Positions 61,153 to 64,000 of a stretch of DNA of 64,000 nucleotides are shown here, piece after piece; position 1 is the stretch's first letter; every line of letters begins with the position of its first letter. The stretch lies in contig NZ_CP106951.1 in assembly GCF_030419005.1 (NCBI RefSeq), forward strand, positions 4,836,001-4,900,000. Direction: 5' to 3'. The notes under the pieces were generated by a model, which worked only from the letters and a program-made list of their open reading frames with translations, was not told the DNA's origin and ran no database searches. A program made the translations under genes and the position numbers. This DNA comes from Eleftheria terrae (GTDB lineage: Bacteria > Pseudomonadota > Gammaproteobacteria > Burkholderiales > Burkholderiaceae_C).

Positions 61153-62706
61153 ATGAAGTATCGGGATCTGCGTGAGTTTGTTCACGGCCTGGAGTCGCTC
61201 GGGGAGCTCAAGCGCGTGGGTGAGCCAGTCTCCACTCGGCTGGAGATGACGGCCCTCGGCGACCGCGTGCTGAAAGCCGGCGGCCCGGCACTGCTGTTCG
61301 AGCAGCCGGTGGGGCACCGCATCCCGGTGCTGGCGAATCTGTTCGGTACCCCCAAACGTGTGGCCCTGGGGATGGGCGCCGAGGACGTCTCCGAGTTGCG
61401 GCAGATCGGACAGCTGCTGGCCACCCTGAAGGAGCCAGAGCCGCCGCGCGGCCTGAAAGACGCCGGGCGGCTGCTGCAGATGGGCAAGGCCTTGTGGGAC
61501 ATGAAGCCGGCCGAGCGGCGCTCTGCGCCGTGCCAAGAAGAGGTGTGGCAGGGCGAGGAGGTCGACCTTGGCCGCCTGCCCGTGCAGCATTGCTGGCCCG
61601 GCGACGTGGCGCCGCTGGTCACCTGGGGTCTGGTCATCACCCGCGGACCTCAGCAGGTGCCGCAGCCGCGGCGGCGACAGAACCTGGGCATCTACCGGCA
61701 GCAGGTGATCGGGCGCCGCCAGCTCATCATGCGCTGGCTGGCTCACCGGGGCGGGGCACTCGATTTCCGCGAGTTCGCGCTTGCCAACCCCGGTCAGCCC
61801 TTCCCGATCGCGGTGGCGCTGGGCGCTGACCCGGCCACTATCCTCGGCGCGGTCACGCCAGTGCCCGACAGCCTCAGCGAGTACCAATTCGCGGGCTTGC
61901 TGCGTGGCAGCCGCACCGAGGTGGTCGCCTGTGGCGTCGGTGAAGGAGAGGCACGCCTTCAGGTGCCGGCCAGTGCCGAGATCGTGCTGGAAGGCCACAT
62001 CCCGGTGGCTCCGCCGGGTTTCGAGGGCCACTCCGAGCATGGGGTGCCGGTGAAGGAAAAAGGCGGCTACCTTCATGCGCTGGAAGGCCCCTATGGAGAC
62101 CACACGGGCTACTACAACGAGCAAGACTGGTTTCCGGTGTTCGAGGTCCAGCGCATCACGATGCGCCAGAACCCGATCTACCACTCCACCTACACCGGCA
62201 AGCCGCCGGACGAGCCGGCCGTGCTCGGCGTGGCCTTGAACGAGGTCTTCGTGCCGATCCTGCAGAAGCAGTTCCCGGAGATCGTCGACTTCTACCTGCC
62301 GCCTGAGGGTTGCAGCTACCGGATGGCCATCATCAGCATCAAGAAGAGCTACCCGGGGCATGCCAAGCGCCTGATGTTCGGCCTGTGGAGCTTCCTGCGG
62401 CAGTTCATGTACACCAAGTTCATCGTGGTGACCGACGAGGACGTCAACATCCGCGACTGGAAGGACGTGATCTGGGCCATCACCACCCGCGTGGACCCGG
62501 GCCGCGACACCACCCTGGTGAGCAACACGCCGATCGACTACCTGGACTTCGCCTCGCCGGTCTCCGGCCTGGGCGGCAAGATGGGACTGGACGCGACCAA
62601 CAAATGGCCCGGCGAGAGCGACCGTGAATGGGGCCGGCTGATCACGATGGACGTGGAGGTCGAACGCCGGGTGGAGGATCTGTTCGGCCGCCTGATGGCG
62701 GGTTGA
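61153..62706 (+). CDS. ubiD: UbiD, 4-hydroxy-3-polyprenylbenzoate decarboxylase
   Basis: This 517-residue prenylated-FMN enzyme decarboxylates the ubiquinone precursor. Features are [38 protein letters not shown], the [20 protein letters not shown] segment, [13 protein letters not shown] with its acid residues, and [20 protein letters not shown]. The cofactor comes from UbiX, not in this window. No clear ribosome-binding site precedes the ATG. A strong hairpin follows the stop, and a terminator lies 215 bp downstream. Confidence 0.95.
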   Translation: MKYRDLREFVHGLESLGELKRVGEPVSTRLEMTALGDRVLKAGGPALLFEQPVGHRIPVLANLFGTPKRVALGMGAEDVSELRQIGQLLATLKEPEPPRGLKDAGRLLQMGKALWDMKPAERRSAPCQEEVWQGEEVDLGRLPVQHCWPGDVAPLVTWGLVITRGPQQVPQPRRRQNLGIYRQQVIGRRQLIMRWLAHRGGALDFREFALANPGQPFPIAVALGADPATILGAVTPVPDSLSEYQFAGLLRGSRTEVVACGVGEGEARLQVPASAEIVLEGHIPVAPPGFEGHSEHGVPVKEKGGYLHALEGPYGDHTGYYNEQDWFPVFEVQRITMRQNPIYHSTYTGKPPDEPAVLGVALNEVFVPILQKQFPEIVDFYLPPEGCSYRMAIISIKKSYPGHAKRLMFGLWSFLRQFMYTKFIVVTDEDVNIRDWKDVIWAITTRVDPGRDTTLVSNTPIDYLDFASPVSGLGGKMGLDATNKWPGESDREWGRLITMDVEVERRVEDLFGRLMAG

Positions 62707-62716
62707 GCCGACATGA

Positions 62717-62745
62717 CCGCGGGGCACGCACTGCCTGCCCCGCGG
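62717..62745 (+). other. Strong hairpin after ubiD
   Basis: CCGCGGGGCA-N9-TGCCCCGCGG is a perfect 10-bp stem starting 11 bases after the ubiD stop. It has no T-run, so it may stabilise the ubiD 3' end or aid Rho-type termination. A second repeat, CCAATGAA...TTCATTGG, follows at 62758-62783. Confidence 0.5.
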
Positions 62746-62793
62746 CCATCAGCAGCCCCAATGAATTTCTCGCGGTTCATTGGAAAGCCGCAC

Positions 62794-62958
62794 TTGATCA
62801 AACCCGGGGGACTGCGTATCTTTGAGTCGTCTGCTTTGCAGGCATTTCAATTGCGCAGTCTCTGCGCGCAGGAGTCCCGGACTTCAAAACTTCGGCGCTC
62901 CGATGTGGTGTGAACCACGGCCCCTCCCGGCCTTCGAGGCCCGGAGGGGTTTCTATTT
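62794..62958 (+). ncRNA. Candidate small RNA with promoter and terminator
   Basis: The gap between ubiD and the mechanosensitive channel gene has a possible promoter: TTGATC at 62794, 17 bp, TATCTT at 62817. The predicted start is near 62829. The roughly 130-nt transcript would contain GTCTGC-TTT-GCAGGC and GTGGT-N4-ACCAC hairpins and end in a strong terminator (62921-62958). No ORF or known RNA family is recognised. The terminator could instead belong only to ubiD. Confidence 0.4.
62921..62958 (+). terminator. Terminator downstream of ubiD / candidate sRNA
   Basis: CCCCTCC-c-GGCC pairs with GGCC-c-GGAGGGG around a TTCGA loop and is followed by TTTCTATTT. It is oriented for rightward transcription and protects the convergent channel gene. 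Confidence 0.9.
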
Positions 62959-62981
62959 GCAGGGCCCGCGGCGCCGGTGTG

Positions 62982-64000
62982 TCATTGCATCGAGCGCGAC
63001 GGCGGTCGCTCGAATCCGTTGCCGCGACTCGGCCGATGCGGTTCTGCCTCGGCGCTGTCGGTGCCTCTCGACGACTCCCTGACGATCACGGTACGGGTCG
63101 GGAAGGCGAATTCCACGCCCAGTTCCTGCAGGCCGCGCATCAGGTCGAGGTTGATCTTCTGCTGCAGGTCCATGTACAAGTTGTAGCCTGGATCAAGGAC
63201 GATGTAGACCACCTCGTAGTCGAGCGAGCTCTCGCCGAAGCCCTGCAGGTGCGCGCGGTCGAAGCGCACCTTGTCGTTCGTTTCGACGATGCGCTTGACC
63301 AGCGCCGGAATGGCCTCTGCCTGCTCGGGCGTGGTGTCGTAGGTGACGCCGAACTTGAAGACGATGCGGCGCTCGGTCAGCCGCTTGTAGTTGCTGATGG
63401 TCTGCTTCAGCAGGTCGGTGTTGGAGACCACCACCTGCTCGCCGCTCAGGGCCCGGATGCGCGTGCTCTTCACCCCGACATGCTCGACGGTGCCCGACGT
63501 GCCGTTGACAACGATGAAGTCGCCCACCTCGAACGGCTTGTCCACCGCGATGGACAGCGAGGCGAACAGATCTCCCAGCACGTTCTGCACCGCCAGCGCC
63601 ACCGCGATGCCGCCGACCCCAAGGCTGGCCACGAAGGCGGTGATGTTGACCCCCATGTTCGACAGCATGGCCAGCAGCGCCACTGCCCACAGCAGCGTTC
63701 GCAGGCCCCAGGACATCAGGGTGGCAGAGGCGCTGACCTGCGTCATGCCGGCCGACGCATGCCGCTCGACATAGCGTTGCAGGCCGATGCTCACCGCACG
63801 ATTGGCCCACAGCGCGAACTGCAGCGCCAGCGCGACGAACCAGAGGTGGCCGACACGTGCGCTCCAGCGCTCCGGCAGGTCGAGCAGGCCGAGGCCGATC
63901 AGCAGGGCCGCCACGGCGATCAGGCTGCGACTGGTATGGCTGAGCAGGTCGACCAGGAAGCCGTCGATGCGGTGCCCGCCCCGGCTGGAAATGGCGCGCG
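62982..64000 (-). CDS. MscS-family mechanosensitive channel (partial, N-terminus outside)
   Basis: The frame stays open to the right edge, giving 338 or more C-terminal residues. Several hydrophobic helices precede the pore helix and beta domain of MscS: NITAFVASLGVGGIAVALAV (Gly/Ala-packed TM3), QNVLGDLFASLSIAVDKPFE and VGDFIVVNGTSGTVEHVGVK. A C-terminal alpha/beta domain follows, then a basic tail. Such channels release solutes on hypo-osmotic shock. The 5' end lies beyond base 64000, so the length class (small or multi-helix) is unknown. Confidence 0.9.
   Translation of the reverse strand, partial: RAISSRGGHRIDGFLVDLLSHTSRSLIAVAALLIGLGLLDLPERWSARVGHLWFVALALQFALWANRAVSIGLQRYVERHASAGMTQVSASATLMSWGLRTLLWAVALLAMLSNMGVNITAFVASLGVGGIAVALAVQNVLGDLFASLSIAVDKPFEVGDFIVVNGTSGTVEHVGVKSTRIRALSGEQVVVSNTDLLKQTISNYKRLTERRIVFKFGVTYDTTPEQAEAIPALVKRIVETNDKVRFDRAHLQGFGESSLDYEVVYIVLDPGYNLYMDLQQKINLDLMRGLQELGVEFAFPTRTVIVRESSRGTDSAEAEPHRPSRGNGFERPPSRSMQ

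Overview
The window is a 64 kb, GC-rich, gene-dense chromosomal stretch. Gene families and gene order point to the Burkholderiales (Betaproteobacteria), probably near the Rubrivivax/Caldimonas/Leptothrix group. Supporting neighbourhoods are Rieske-xseB-ispA-dxs, argH-algZ-algR, ybgC-tolQRA, ribD-ribE-ribBX-ribH-nusB and nrdR-glyA, together with the minor-pilin cluster fimT-pilV-pilW-pilX-pilY1-pilE. I saw no insertion sequence, prophage, CRISPR array, rRNA or tRNA. This looks like core chromosome with a few lineage-specific insertions.

Region by region. 1-2.8 kb: a gene end cut by the window edge, an ABM-fold protein, a NADAR N-glycosidase-like protein and two secreted proteins. 2.9-7.4 kb: an aldehyde dehydrogenase, a DUF779 protein and an AcoR-type sigma-54 activator, all on the minus strand, with a good -24/-12 promoter and two dyads upstream. 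7.4-12.8 kb: a DUF72 protein, an MgtC-like membrane protein, a lipoprotein joining NlpE-like and chagasin-like parts, a bacteriohemerythrin and argH. 13-19.3 kb: the LytTR-type two-component pair algZ/algR, then polyphosphate metabolism (ppk and sixA forward, ppx convergent) with Pho-box repeats directly before ppk. 19.4-26.6 kb: a Tat-exported dienelactone hydrolase, a ZIP transporter, UspA, a coupled operon of adenylate cyclase, DMT exporter and mercaptopyruvate sulfurtransferase, and a Rieske oxygenase. 26.8-31.8 kb: xseB-ispA-dxs (isoprenoid precursors), a SenA/EgtB-like enzyme and a PEP-CTERM protein.

32.3-37.7 kb holds an orphan GspE/PilB-type ATPase with four 30-residue MshEN-like repeats, divergent from two overlapping diguanylate cyclase genes. 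37.7-40.7 kb has a pectinacetylesterase-family protein, a membrane-anchored helical protein and a DinB protein. 40.7-45.4 kb carries tolA-tolR-tolQ-ybgC without tolB or pal alongside, and a Ser/Thr kinase coupled to a small TssQ-like lipoprotein. 45.5-50.8 kb has an aminotransferase, nusB and the riboflavin genes. 50.9-57.8 kb is the type IV pilus minor pilin/PilY1 operon. 57.9-64 kb has nrdR, glyA behind a clear ZTP (pfl) riboswitch, a lytic transglycosylase, ubiD, a possible small RNA and a mechanosensitive channel running off the right edge.

Most genes are housekeeping. The parts most worth follow-up are the regulatory sites (sigma-54/UAS, Pho box, ZTP riboswitch, possible sRNA), the c-di-GMP synthases beside an ATPase with MshEN-like repeats, the SenA-like enzyme with an altered metal-ligand position, and the kinase-lipoprotein and esterase-helper gene pairs. 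All assignments come from reading the sequence and remembered family features; no database search was run.
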